64,000 nucleotides of DNA from positions 124,001 through 188,000 of the forward strand of contig CANLBJ010000007.1 in the NCBI GenBank assembly GCA_947488905.1. The letters run 5' to 3'. The DNA comes from Ulvibacter algarum (GTDB taxonomy: Bacteria; Bacteroidota; Bacteroidia; Flavobacteriales; Flavobacteriaceae). Under the pieces are notes generated by a model. It had not been told where the DNA came from and made no database searches. It was given only the letters and a program-made list of their open reading frames with translations. Shown here piece after piece: positions 1 through 9,174 of the stretch. Numbering within the stretch: position 1 is the stretch's first letter; every line of letters begins with the position of its first letter. Position numbers and translations under genes: made by a program.

Positions 1-780
1 GATGAAAAAATTCTAATTCTTCCCATATTAAATGAAGACAAAACACTTCATTCTATTGTTGATTTAACATACACTAAATCAATGATACCTGTTGAATGTA
101 TGATTATGGCTGGAGGAAGAGGTAAAAGGTTGAGTCCGTTAACTGATACAATTCCAAAACCTATGTTACCTTTAGGTGATAAGCCTATAATTGAGCATAA
201 CATAGATCGTTTAATTAGCTATGGCGTTAAGAAATTTTACATATCTGTAAAATACTTAGGGGAGCAGTTAGAAGCTTATTTTGGTGATGGAAGCTCTAAA
301 GGTGTTTCTATAGAATATATTTGGGAAAATGAACCATTGGGTACAGCTGGAGCATTGAGCTTGGTAGATAATTTTGAAACTGATCGCATACTACTCATGA
401 ATAGTGATTTGTTTACAAATGTTGATTTTGAATCAATGTTTACTAAAATGCTACGTGAGGATGCAGATATGGTTGTTGCATCTACAGAATATAAAGTAGA
501 CGTACCATACGCTGTTTTTGAAACAGATGATGATCGCGTTACAGCATTCAAAGAAAAACCAACATTTAGATATCAATCTAATGCAGGTATTTATATGATT
601 AAAAAAGAAATTTTAAATCTGATACCTAAAAACGAATATTGTGACATAACTGATGTTATGCAGAAATTAGTAGATCAAAATGGTAAACTATTATTTGACC
701 CTATAATTGGTTACTGGATTGATATAGGTAAGCCTGTAGATTATGATCAAGCTCAAGAATTTATAAAACATATTGAATGA
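1..780 (+). CDS. Sugar-phosphate nucleotidyltransferase with upstream CBS region (PtmE-like), 5' partial
   Basis: The reading frame is open from the first base, so the ATG at 82 in the ORF track is internal and the gene starts outside the window. The visible N-terminus (ILPILNEDKTLHSIVDL) looks like the end of a CBS domain. The nucleotidyltransferase domain follows with MAGGRGKRLSPLTDTIPKPMLPLGDKP, the NTP-binding signature of GlmU/RfbA-like enzymes. CBS plus NTP-transferase is the layout of PtmE, which makes GDP-GlcN for legionaminic acid in Campylobacter. The gene overlaps the CMP-nonulosonate synthetase by 4 bp (ATGA), so the two are likely translationally coupled. Substrate and PtmE identity are inferred from domain layout and neighbour; the nucleotidyltransferase assignment is secure. 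Confidence 0.85.
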   Translation, partial: DEKILILPILNEDKTLHSIVDLTYTKSMIPVECMIMAGGRGKRLSPLTDTIPKPMLPLGDKPIIEHNIDRLISYGVKKFYISVKYLGEQLEAYFGDGSSKGVSIEYIWENEPLGTAGALSLVDNFETDRILLMNSDLFTNVDFESMFTKMLREDADMVVASTEYKVDVPYAVFETDDDRVTAFKEKPTFRYQSNAGIYMIKKEILNLIPKNEYCDITDVMQKLVDQNGKLLFDPIIGYWIDIGKPVDYDQAQEFIKHIE

Positions 781-1454
781 TTGCAATAATACCTGCTAGA
801 GGTGGATCAAAAGGATTACCGGGAAAGAATATCAAGCTTCTTAATGGTATTCCATTAATTGCACACACAATTAATGCAGCTTTAAAATCTAAAGCTGTTA
901 CTCGTGTTTTTGTTAATACAGATGATGAGGAAATCGCAGCTATAGCAAAAGAATATGGAGCAGAAGTTCCATTTTTAAGACCAATACATTTAGCATCAGA
1001 TACTGCTAGAGCTATTGACGTTTACGCACATTTTATTAATAAATATCACGAACTATACAACATTCATTTACAATCTTTTATCGTTTTACAGCCTACCAGC
1101 CCTTTACGATCTTCAATTGATATTGATGCAGCCATAACGCTTTTTAGCACTAAAAATGCAGATTCTGTTATCAGTTTTTGTCAAGAGCATCATCCTGTAA
1201 AGTGGCATAAATATATTACCGAAGATTATAAAATCACCCCCATATTTGAAGATACTTTAAATAATAGACAATTAGAAAAACCAAGTTTTTATCCCAATGG
1301 AGCTATTTATGTTTTTAACACAAATATTTTAAAAGCAAATACGTATTACACAGAAAACACATATGCTTACATAATGGATAGAAGTAAATCTATTGATATT
1401 GATTTTTTAGAAGATTTTCAGTATGCTGAGTTCTTACTCAGTTTGAATAAGTAA
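777..1454 (+). CDS. CMP-nonulosonic acid synthetase (acylneuraminate cytidylyltransferase family)
   Basis: This protein of 225 aa activates a sialic-acid-like sugar with CTP. The N-terminal IPARGGSKGLPGKNIK is the CTP-binding signature of NeuA/LegF/PseF enzymes, followed by FVNTDDEEIA and LQPTSPLRS, both family-typical. Length fits bacterial single-domain members. It overlaps the upstream nucleotidyltransferase gene by 4 bp. Which acid is used (neuraminic, legionaminic or pseudaminic) cannot be read from this sequence alone; the CBS-type neighbour favours legionaminic acid. The condensing synthase (NeuB/LegI type) would be expected just upstream of the window. Confidence 0.9.
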   Translation: MIAIIPARGGSKGLPGKNIKLLNGIPLIAHTINAALKSKAVTRVFVNTDDEEIAAIAKEYGAEVPFLRPIHLASDTARAIDVYAHFINKYHELYNIHLQSFIVLQPTSPLRSSIDIDAAITLFSTKNADSVISFCQEHHPVKWHKYITEDYKITPIFEDTLNNRQLEKPSFYPNGAIYVFNTNILKANTYYTENTYAYIMDRSKSIDIDFLEDFQYAEFLLSLNK

Positions 1455-1497
1455 ATAAGTCTTAATTAGAAATATACTTTAATTAATATATTAAAAA

Positions 1498-1992
1498 ATG
1501 AGTTTAATTTATAAGTTATTATATAACATATCTAACTACCATCAGAATTTACGTTATAAAATTTACAGAAATAATTATTCAATTAGTGATGATTTTAGAT
1601 TTAATGGAAAGGATATTTTTTTTTATGGTAAAGGATATTTAAAGATTGAGAACAATAGTTATATTGGAAGTTTATCTACAATTCAATTACACGAGAATTG
1701 TTCAGTCACAATAGGTCAAGGTTGTAGTATCAGTCATAACGTTAGAATTTACACAACTACTAAAGATCCAGATTTTGATTTTAGTGATAAAAATAATATA
1801 CCAATAAAAACTGGAGATGTCTTAATTGGAAAAAATGTATGGATTGGAGCTAATGTTTTTATTAATCCAGGGATAAAAATAGGAGATAATAGTGTAATAG
1901 GAGCAAACTCTGTTGTAACTAAAAATGTAGAGCCTTTCGGTATTTATGGTGGCGTGCCAGCTAAATTATTACGTATGAAAGATATTAAATGA
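1498..1992 (+). CDS. Left-handed beta-helix acyltransferase (WcaF/CatB-like)
   Basis: The 164-aa product has hexapeptide-repeat character throughout (IGSLSTIQL, VLIGKNVWIGANVFINPGIKIGDNSVIGANSVV) and ends in the family-typical GIYGGVPAKLLR. It probably O- or N-acetylates a sugar of the surface glycan from acetyl-CoA in the cytoplasm. It overlaps the flippase gene by 4 bp (ATGA). The acceptor is unknown. Confidence 0.85.
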   Translation: MSLIYKLLYNISNYHQNLRYKIYRNNYSISDDFRFNGKDIFFYGKGYLKIENNSYIGSLSTIQLHENCSVTIGQGCSISHNVRIYTTTKDPDFDFSDKNNIPIKTGDVLIGKNVWIGANVFINPGIKIGDNSVIGANSVVTKNVEPFGIYGGVPAKLLRMKDIK

Positions 1993-3389
1993 TAAAAAAA
2001 CTTTTTTCTCATACGTTAATATATGGTTTAGCACCTCAAATAACTCTTATAGCAAATTTTTTAGTTCTTCCAATAATAACAAAAGATTTAACTGAGGTAG
2101 ATTTTGGTGTTGCTGGTGTATTAACTGCTTATACAACTGCAATTTCTGCCTTAGCAACATTAGGACTAAGAGTAATACTTACAAATTCTTTTTTTAAATC
2201 CCCAGGACATTACAAATGGCGATGGCGTCAGATTTATGGATTTTTAAATTTGTGGAATCTAATTTATGCCATCATTGTAGGTTTTTTGGTTTATTTTGCG
2301 GTACCGGAAATAGCAAAACAAAATATTTGGATTATTGTTTTATTAAATACTGCACCTTTAATTCTTTTTGGTCCTACAGCAGCTATTGGTAAACAATATT
2401 ATCAACTACGACAAAAACCTATGCCTATTGCTATACGGAGTTTGATTTTTGGTTTGTTAACTACAGGACTTAACATTATTTTAATTTCGCATTACCAGAT
2501 GGGTTATATGGGCTGGTTTTGGTCTGCTTTTGTTACATTAATTTTATCAAATGCATCTTACTGGATCCCATTAAATTTTAAAGAAGGATTAAGGCCTATA
2601 TACAATTTTAAATGGAAATATTTAAAACAGTCTTTAAAAGTATCTCTACCTACAATCCCTCATTTTTACGGTAGCTATTTATTAAATAGTAGTGACCGCC
2701 TTGTTATGGATCAATTAAGTGTACCTACAGGAGATATAGGAAAATATAATGTAGCAAACACATTTGGTGTACTTGGAGAAGGTTTTTCAACAGCTGTGGG
2801 TTGGGCATTGGGTCCAATACTTACAAAAAAATACAAAGACAATAAGCTTACCGAAGCTCGCGATTTACTTTTTATGGTTCAAATTTTATTTTTTGTGGTA
2901 ACTTTTGTACCATCAATTTTTTTTAAAGAAATTTTTGAGATATTAATAAAGAATGATACATTAAATAAAATGTATCCTTTGGCTATAATATTATTTATGT
3001 CCATAAACTATCGCCCCATGTATTTTGCTTCAAATAGTTTTCTTTTTTATTATGAAAAAACGCACAAACTATGGCGTGTTTCATTTGTAGCAGGAGGAGC
3101 TAATGTATTATTGAATATTATATTAATCCCACTTTATGGATTTGAAGTAGCAGCTTACACAACATTTATTTCTTTTTTATATATTGGGTATGCAGGATTT
3201 TATTTTAAAGAATTTAAAGAATTAAACAATGTTAAATATTATCCATTACTGTGGTTTTTTGCTACTATTTCATTGATGATATTAGCATACTTTATTGTAG
3301 ACTTATCTCTAATTGTAAAAATTGTTATAGCCCTTTCTGCTTTACTTACAGGGGTGTTCTTTATATTAAAACTAAATAAAAAAATCTAA
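1989..3389 (+). CDS. Wzx-type oligosaccharide flippase
   Basis: This 466-aa integral membrane protein has about a dozen hydrophobic segments and the polysaccharide-transport family pattern: an N-terminal amphipathic start (HTLIYGLAPQITLIANFLVLPIITKDLT), then paired helices to a hydrophobic C-terminus. Family members move undecaprenyl-diphosphate-linked repeat units across the inner membrane. Its place between acyltransferase and glycosyltransferase genes, with a Wzy-like gene downstream, supports a Wzx/Wzy-dependent pathway. Confidence 0.88.
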   Translation: MIKKLFSHTLIYGLAPQITLIANFLVLPIITKDLTEVDFGVAGVLTAYTTAISALATLGLRVILTNSFFKSPGHYKWRWRQIYGFLNLWNLIYAIIVGFLVYFAVPEIAKQNIWIIVLLNTAPLILFGPTAAIGKQYYQLRQKPMPIAIRSLIFGLLTTGLNIILISHYQMGYMGWFWSAFVTLILSNASYWIPLNFKEGLRPIYNFKWKYLKQSLKVSLPTIPHFYGSYLLNSSDRLVMDQLSVPTGDIGKYNVANTFGVLGEGFSTAVGWALGPILTKKYKDNKLTEARDLLFMVQILFFVVTFVPSIFFKEIFEILIKNDTLNKMYPLAIILFMSINYRPMYFASNSFLFYYEKTHKLWRVSFVAGGANVLLNIILIPLYGFEVAAYTTFISFLYIGYAGFYFKEFKELNNVKYYPLLWFFATISLMILAYFIVDLSLIVKIVIALSALLTGVFFILKLNKKI

Positions 3390-3393
3390 TTAC

Positions 3394-4815
3394 GTGAATA
3401 AAGAAAATCGAAAAGCCATATTATTAGATTTTAAGAATCTTGAAAATGATGCTATTGTAAATAGTTGGCACATTATGGATATTGATTTATGGCCCATTAT
3501 TAAAGACACATTGTTTTTTGATGTAATAAAACCACCTGGAAGATTAGCTGGATTTAAAATTGCAATACGCAATTTTCTGTTTACAATTAATTACAATAAT
3601 AAAACTATTCCAGCTTTTAAAAACCCTGTAAATGCGGTATTTATAGCTAGTGACACTACAAGGATTGTAAAAGAAGGAAACTTATACAATAAGTATTTTG
3701 ATCCAATGATGGATTATTTAGAAACTAAAGACAAACAATCTTGTTTGGTCGAATTTAGTAAGCTTAAGGGTACAGATTATTATAAAGATTATCGCTTAAT
3801 TGATGGTTTACAATATTTAAAAAAACCTTCGGAAACATTCAAAATAAAAGAGCTTCGTCAGCTTCTTAATTTTGATGTTATCATAAAAACTTTATGTGAA
3901 AAATATGGTCTTAAATACAATTATATTCTAGAAAAAATAAAAATAAAAGCTAATACCACTTTGATGTGGAGAGACTATTTTGATGGATTATTTCAAACAA
4001 ATACACCTTCGTTCGTAGGAGTATTGTGTTATTATTGTGAGCCAAGTTATGGTGCTTTGTTAGCTGCAAAGAAAAAAAATATTCCAACAATAGATATGCA
4101 ACATGGAGGTCAAGGTTCTGGACATTTTGCCTATACTTATAATACTAATTCAGCTAAACTAAATTTATTGCCCAATTACTTTTGGGTTTGGGATACTGCT
4201 AGTGCAAATCATTTAAATAGTTGGCTGCCAGAAAATAGAATATTACAAGGAGGAAATCCCTCATTAAAAAAAGACGAAGGATTAGCGTTAAAATCTAAAC
4301 TACCAGATAATGCTCACTTAATATTATATACCTTGCAAACAACAATTAAGCCTTTGGTGCCTTTGTTTTTAATTGATGCAATTAAAAGTTCAAGCAAAGA
4401 ATATTTGTGGTGGTTTAGACTTCATCCACGGATGAAAACTGAGGAGAAAAAAGAATTAATGCAGGTTTTAAAAGAGAACAACATTTACGATAAAATTAAT
4501 TTTATGGAGGCTAATAAACTTAGTCTTTCAACCATTTTAGGGGCAGCAACAGTACATATATCATCTTATTCAGGAAGCTTGATTGAAGCCGCACTATTGA
4601 ACGTCCCCTTAAATGTGACTTTCACAGAAATTGGTAGAGAGTATTTTTCTGATTTAATTGATCAAAAACAGCTTCATTATTATAATCCTGAAGTCAATAA
4701 CGATTTTTTGAATCTTATTAACGAATCTATCTCCGTAAATGTTCAGAACAACAATGATGATGTAACTAATTATCAAGCTATTTTAGATAGCTTGATGGTT
4801 AAAAAAAAGAATTAG
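3394..4815 (+). CDS. Probable glycosyltransferase, GT-B-like (polysialyl/capsule transferase type)
   Basis: The 473-aa protein starts at GTG (3394), 4 bases after the flippase stop; no earlier ATG is available in frame. The C-terminal half carries motifs seen in GT-B capsule and CDP-glycerol-type transferases: QHGGQGSGHFAYT, then FRLHPRM, then SSYSGSLIEAALLNVP before a conserved acidic stretch. These are consistent with a nucleotide-sugar (perhaps CMP-sugar) binding domain. No signal peptide or clear membrane segment. Given the CMP-nonulosonate synthetase in the same operon, it is a candidate for the transferase that uses that donor, but this is inference. Confidence 0.6.
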   Translation: MNKENRKAILLDFKNLENDAIVNSWHIMDIDLWPIIKDTLFFDVIKPPGRLAGFKIAIRNFLFTINYNNKTIPAFKNPVNAVFIASDTTRIVKEGNLYNKYFDPMMDYLETKDKQSCLVEFSKLKGTDYYKDYRLIDGLQYLKKPSETFKIKELRQLLNFDVIIKTLCEKYGLKYNYILEKIKIKANTTLMWRDYFDGLFQTNTPSFVGVLCYYCEPSYGALLAAKKKNIPTIDMQHGGQGSGHFAYTYNTNSAKLNLLPNYFWVWDTASANHLNSWLPENRILQGGNPSLKKDEGLALKSKLPDNAHLILYTLQTTIKPLVPLFLIDAIKSSSKEYLWWFRLHPRMKTEEKKELMQVLKENNIYDKINFMEANKLSLSTILGAATVHISSYSGSLIEAALLNVPLNVTFTEIGREYFSDLIDQKQLHYYNPEVNNDFLNLINESISVNVQNNNDDVTNYQAILDSLMVKKKN

Positions 4816-4819
4816 GGGT

Positions 4820-5506
4820 ATGAAAAAATTAAAGCATTTCTTTATAAAAGTTTTTGAATATTTAGTTTTTAACTTAAATTTTAACAGATCTACTGGTATT
4901 TTGGGTAATAATATTATTTTCAAAGGAAGTAGAATAACTGGTAATGTAAGTATTAAAGAGGGATGTAAAATTCAAAGTGGTGCATCTTTAAAAACAGGAA
5001 GTTCAATTACTGTAGGTAGATACACTTCAATTAATGGACCTAATACTGATGTTTTTTCATTGATAAATAATATACATATTGGATCTTTTTGCAGTATAGC
5101 AAGGAGTGTTTCCATTCAAGAATTTAATCATAATTATAAAACGATAACTTCTTACGCAATTAAACAAAATATTTTCAACGATAAAAAAAGTGCAGATTTA
5201 TATTCAAATGGTGATATAATAATTGGGAATGACGTTTGGATAGGTGCTCAATGTGTAATATTGTCTGGTGCCATTATAGGTAATGGAGCAATAGTGGCAG
5301 CAAACAGTGTTGTAAATAAAAAAGTGCCTCCTTATGCAATTGTAGGTGGATCACCAGCTAAAGTAATTGGTTATAGATTTGATGAAAAGATTATAACAAA
5401 ATTACAATTTCTCAAATGGTGGGATTGGCCAATTGAAAAAATTAAAGAAAATAAATCTTTATTTTCAGTCGATTTAACTCTTGAAATGCTAAACTCCATA
5501 AAATAA
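4820..5506 (+). CDS. CatB-like sugar O-acetyltransferase (hexapeptide repeat)
   Basis: This 228-aa left-handed beta-helix protein has many hexapeptide turns (NNIIFKGSRITGNVSIKEGCKIQSGASL) and the xenobiotic/CatB acetyltransferase core: SVSIQEFNHNYKT with a likely catalytic His, IIIGNDVWIGAQCVILSGAIIGNGAIVAANSVV, and AIVGGSPAKVIGYRF. A C-terminal WWDWPIEKIKEN helix is typical of CatB-type enzymes. It lies 4 bases after the preceding glycosyltransferase gene. The acceptor sugar is not known. Confidence 0.85.
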   Translation: MKKLKHFFIKVFEYLVFNLNFNRSTGILGNNIIFKGSRITGNVSIKEGCKIQSGASLKTGSSITVGRYTSINGPNTDVFSLINNIHIGSFCSIARSVSIQEFNHNYKTITSYAIKQNIFNDKKSADLYSNGDIIIGNDVWIGAQCVILSGAIIGNGAIVAANSVVNKKVPPYAIVGGSPAKVIGYRFDEKIITKLQFLKWWDWPIEKIKENKSLFSVDLTLEMLNSIK

Positions 5507-5515
5507 GAATAAGTT

Positions 5516-6625
5516 ATGAAATTGGTATATATTGTAGATTTCCCCATTGATGGTAACTCTGGTAAAAATAAAGCTACTAAAGAGAAGGCGAAAGCATTAA
5601 AAAATAAAATAGGTATTGATAATTTTCATTTTTTACACCCAAAAAAGTATAATTCAAGGTTTCAAAAAATAACTAGTAAACTTTTTTTTGACTTTTATGT
5701 TTTAAGCAAAATTCTTTTTATTAAACAAATAGATGTTGTTGTCCAACGTGTTTTATTTACTCCATTAACACGATTTTTTTTATATATAAGAGGTGTTAAA
5801 GTAATAAGTGAATACCACGCAGATTTTAAAGAAGAAATACCTTTTTTAAATAAGACTAAACTTGAAAAAAAAGTACTTTATTTTATGTCTTATTTTTACA
5901 GCTTAAATTATTCGCTAAGCAATGGTATAATTTTTAATCATCCTAACTTAAAGAGTAAATTTGATAAAATATATAAAAAACCTTCTATTTATTCATACAA
6001 TGGGGCAAATACAGAAATTTTTAATGTAAAACCATTAAGTGTCTCTAGAGAAAAACTTGATTTACCAAATGACAAGATGATCTTCCTGTTTTTAGGTTCA
6101 GTATCACAATGGCATGGAGTAGATTACCTTATTAATATTTTTACAACGGACACATTTATTAATCATGATGAATGTATTCTTTATATTGTAGGGGGAAGTG
6201 AAAATGTTTATGTAAATAAGTTAAAAAAACAAGCAGAAGTTAATCCCAATATAAAATTTGTTCCGCCAGTTGATAATGTTTTAGCATCAGAATACATAAG
6301 TGCATCTAACTTTTGTTTATTACCAGCTAAACAAATAAGAATAAGTCCTGGAAGTCCTTTAAAGTTGTATGACTATATTGCTTGTGGAAAAGCCATTATT
6401 ACTCAAGATAATTTAAAAGGATATTCAGATGAAGTAGAAAATTACAATTTAGGTTTTACAGTTGATTTTAGAGAAGCTAACTCAGCAGCTGTAAAAATGA
6501 TTTCTTTAACAGAAGATATAAATTATGAACAATTTGAGTCTCATAATAGAAATATTGCAAAAACAGAGCTATCTTGGAACAATAGAATTGACAAATGGTA
6601 TAATTTTATTGATAATATTTCATAA
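5516..6625 (+). CDS. Glycosyltransferase family 4
   Basis: The 369-aa protein has a GT-B fold of group-1 type. The C-terminal domain shows FLFLGSVSQWHGVDYLINIF, IVGG, and SPGSPLKLYDYIACGKAIITQD, the last matching the donor-binding E-x7-E-like region although the second acidic residue is not obvious. It adds one sugar to the repeat unit at the cytoplasmic face. Its stop codon is followed immediately by the ATG of the next gene, indicating tight co-translation. Confidence 0.82.
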   Translation: MKLVYIVDFPIDGNSGKNKATKEKAKALKNKIGIDNFHFLHPKKYNSRFQKITSKLFFDFYVLSKILFIKQIDVVVQRVLFTPLTRFFLYIRGVKVISEYHADFKEEIPFLNKTKLEKKVLYFMSYFYSLNYSLSNGIIFNHPNLKSKFDKIYKKPSIYSYNGANTEIFNVKPLSVSREKLDLPNDKMIFLFLGSVSQWHGVDYLINIFTTDTFINHDECILYIVGGSENVYVNKLKKQAEVNPNIKFVPPVDNVLASEYISASNFCLLPAKQIRISPGSPLKLYDYIACGKAIITQDNLKGYSDEVENYNLGFTVDFREANSAAVKMISLTEDINYEQFESHNRNIAKTELSWNNRIDKWYNFIDNIS

Positions 6626-7789
6626 ATGTTAGATTTTCTATTAATTATAGTAATTGTCGTGGCTGGTTTTCAAATAAAACATTTATTTGCATCATCCATA
6701 GATACCTCTGATAGTAAAACACTATCGTATTTATGGATGTATCATTTATTATTTGGTTTAATTTATTGGTTTTATATATCTTTTGTTTCAGGTGGTGATG
6801 CTTTACATTATTATTTAATGGCTAAGGAGCAAAGTCTAGCAGAAGTAGTGTTATTATTCATTCTCAGAGGTTCTGGTACTGCAGGAATGTTTATGTTTAC
6901 TTTTTTGCCAGCAAAAATATTTACTTTTTTAACAGTATCCTTGTTGTACACCTTAGTTGGTTATATAGGAATGGTTTTTTTTTATGTTTTAACAATTAAT
7001 AATATTAAATTTAATAGTAGAATATTTGGTATAAAGATTTTTCCTCTAATATTTTTTCTACCTAATTTTCATTTTTGGTCAGCAGGTTTAGGTAAAGACA
7101 CAATTTGTTTTTTTTGTATTGGTTTATTCTTTTATGCTATGCAAAAACCAAGAAAACATTACTTGAAAATATTTATTGCTTTGGGTCTATCATATATTGT
7201 TAGGCCTCATATTACAATATTTTTAGTTGGTTCATTTGGAGTTGCATTTATGCTAAGTGCATCTCTAAAATTTTACCAAAAAGCTTTATTTGCAGGTTTT
7301 TTTTTAATAATTTTTGTTGTGTTATTTAGTAAGTTTATGAGTTTTGTAAATTTGGACAGCTTTGATTCAGATTCCATACAATCTTTTTCTGAGACAAAGA
7401 CTAAAAACTTAAGTAGATCAACTACTGGTAGTAGCGTTGATATTTCATCATACCCATATCCTTTTAAGGTTTTAACATTTTTATATAGACCTTTCTTTTT
7501 TGATATAAATAACATTTTAGCTGTTATCGCTTCATTTGAAAATTTAGTTTTGTTAATATTAAGTATTAAATTTATTAGTTGTAATCCATTAAAATTATGG
7601 CGTAAAGCGACATATTTTTATAAGGGAGTTTTTATCTTCTTTTTAATAGGAGCATTAACATTTCCTTTAATTCTAGGAAATCTCGGTATAATGCTAAGGC
7701 AAAAAAACATGTTTTTACCTGCTTTTTTCTTTATATGTTTATGGGCTTTTTCTTATAAACAGGAACAGTATTTATTAAAACAGAAATAA
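6626..7789 (+). CDS. Polytopic membrane protein, probable Wzy-like polymerase
   Basis: The 387-aa protein is almost entirely hydrophobic, with around ten predicted membrane segments and a larger polar loop around SFSETKTKNLSRSTTGSSVDISSYP. Short recognisable motifs include SGGDALHYY near the N-terminus and FWSAGLGKD followed by a basic loop and SYIVRPHI. Such features fit EpsG/Wzy-like polymerases of surface-glycan loci. Polymerase function is inferred from topology and from the operon, where no other Wzy candidate is present. The ATG directly abuts the previous stop. Confidence 0.6.
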   Translation: MLDFLLIIVIVVAGFQIKHLFASSIDTSDSKTLSYLWMYHLLFGLIYWFYISFVSGGDALHYYLMAKEQSLAEVVLLFILRGSGTAGMFMFTFLPAKIFTFLTVSLLYTLVGYIGMVFFYVLTINNIKFNSRIFGIKIFPLIFFLPNFHFWSAGLGKDTICFFCIGLFFYAMQKPRKHYLKIFIALGLSYIVRPHITIFLVGSFGVAFMLSASLKFYQKALFAGFFLIIFVVLFSKFMSFVNLDSFDSDSIQSFSETKTKNLSRSTTGSSVDISSYPYPFKVLTFLYRPFFFDINNILAVIASFENLVLLILSIKFISCNPLKLWRKATYFYKGVFIFFLIGALTFPLILGNLGIMLRQKNMFLPAFFFICLWAFSYKQEQYLLKQK

Positions 7790-7793
7790 ATAA

Positions 7794-9167
7794 ATGGAAA
7801 AGTATTATAAGATGGCTCCGCATTTTTTACAAAATATAGCCATATCTCTTTTTAATTTTTTTCATTACAGAATAAGATATGGCAATCTTTATAAAGAATA
7901 TCGATCTACTTTTGATCAAAATCGTCATTTATCATTATTACAACTTAAAGAGTTACAGAAACAAAAACTTATTGATTTATTTAATCACGCAACTACAAAT
8001 TCAAGTTTTTATAGAAATAAATATAAAAGAATAAAAACGTTAAGTGATTTAAATAAACTATCACAACTCCCATTGGTTTCAAAAGAAGAAATTAGAAAAA
8101 ATATATCTTCTATTCGTACAATACCTTTAAAGTATAGACAAGTTTTTGAAACTGGAGGTACAACAGGTCTGTCAATGCATGTTGTATACACCAAAAACAA
8201 TTTACAAGAGCGTTTTGCAATGCTTGACTCCTTTCGTGGTCAATATAATTACAAACTTGGATGTAAATCAGCTTGGTTTTCAGGAAAAAACATCATTACC
8301 TATCGAGATTTAAAAACAAATCGCTTTTGGAAAACAGATTACTTATATAATATTCGTTATTATTCTTCATTTCATTTAAAAAAGGATTATTTAAAATTTT
8401 ATTTAGAAAATTTAATTAAATACAAACCTCAATTTTTAATTGGATACCCTTCTTGCATGATAGAAATTGCAGAGTTTGGTCTTTCACAAGGCTATGATTT
8501 TCCTTCTAATGTAGTAAAAGCTATTTTTCCAACCTCAGAAACATTCTCATCAGAAAATCAGCAATCTCTTGAGTTATTTTTTAAAGCAAAGGTGTATGAT
8601 CAATATGCTTCATCTGAAGGTGCACCATTTATTACAGAGTGTAAATATCGTAACTTACATATGCAATTGCAAAGCGGAGTTTTTGAAGTATTGGATTGTG
8701 ATAATGTTCCTTCAAATGAGGGTAGGTTAGTAGTAACCTCATTTACAAGTTATGGAACGCCATTAATTAGATACGACATAGGTGATCGTGTTATTTTAGG
8801 AAAAGGAAGTTGTACTTGTGGCGATAATAATCCTTTAATTGAAAAGATTTCTGGTCGTGAAGTAGATTTTGTATATTCATTAGAAACAGGTAAAATATTC
8901 TTAGGAAATATCTCAAACACATTAAAAAAAGTAAAAGGTGTTAAAAAATTTCAAGTAATTCAGAACAGTTTAGACTCTATTGATATTAACCTTATTATTA
9001 ATCCAGAATATTTTACAAAAGAAATGGAAATACAATTTTTAAATAATTGGAGAGATCGATTAGGATTAAAGATGGGAATTAAAATAAACGTTATTAATCA
9101 TATTCCTGCTGCTGTAAGTGGCAAATATCAAATGGTTATTAATAACATAAAACATTTACTAGATTAA
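7794..9167 (+). CDS. PaaK-like adenylate-forming enzyme (CapK family)
   Basis: This 457-aa member of the phenylacetate-CoA ligase-like adenylate-forming family shows ETGGTTGLSMHV (the AMP-binding P-loop), YASSEGAPFITEC (the A5-type motif), TPLIRYDIGDRV, and a C-terminal GKYQMV with a potential catalytic lysine. CGDNNP with nearby cysteines may bind zinc as in PaaK relatives. CapK-type members recur in capsule loci, where they are thought to activate an acid that is attached to the glycan. The acid is unknown; a role in phenylacetate catabolism is unlikely here. Confidence 0.8.
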   Translation: MEKYYKMAPHFLQNIAISLFNFFHYRIRYGNLYKEYRSTFDQNRHLSLLQLKELQKQKLIDLFNHATTNSSFYRNKYKRIKTLSDLNKLSQLPLVSKEEIRKNISSIRTIPLKYRQVFETGGTTGLSMHVVYTKNNLQERFAMLDSFRGQYNYKLGCKSAWFSGKNIITYRDLKTNRFWKTDYLYNIRYYSSFHLKKDYLKFYLENLIKYKPQFLIGYPSCMIEIAEFGLSQGYDFPSNVVKAIFPTSETFSSENQQSLELFFKAKVYDQYASSEGAPFITECKYRNLHMQLQSGVFEVLDCDNVPSNEGRLVVTSFTSYGTPLIRYDIGDRVILGKGSCTCGDNNPLIEKISGREVDFVYSLETGKIFLGNISNTLKKVKGVKKFQVIQNSLDSIDINLIINPEYFTKEMEIQFLNNWRDRLGLKMGIKINVINHIPAAVSGKYQMVINNIKHLLD

Positions 9168-9174
9168 AATATTT

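Noticed and set aside
7794-9167. Phenylacetate catabolism ligase
   Set aside because: The gene lies inside a polysaccharide locus with no other phenylacetate genes; a CapK-like role is more plausible.
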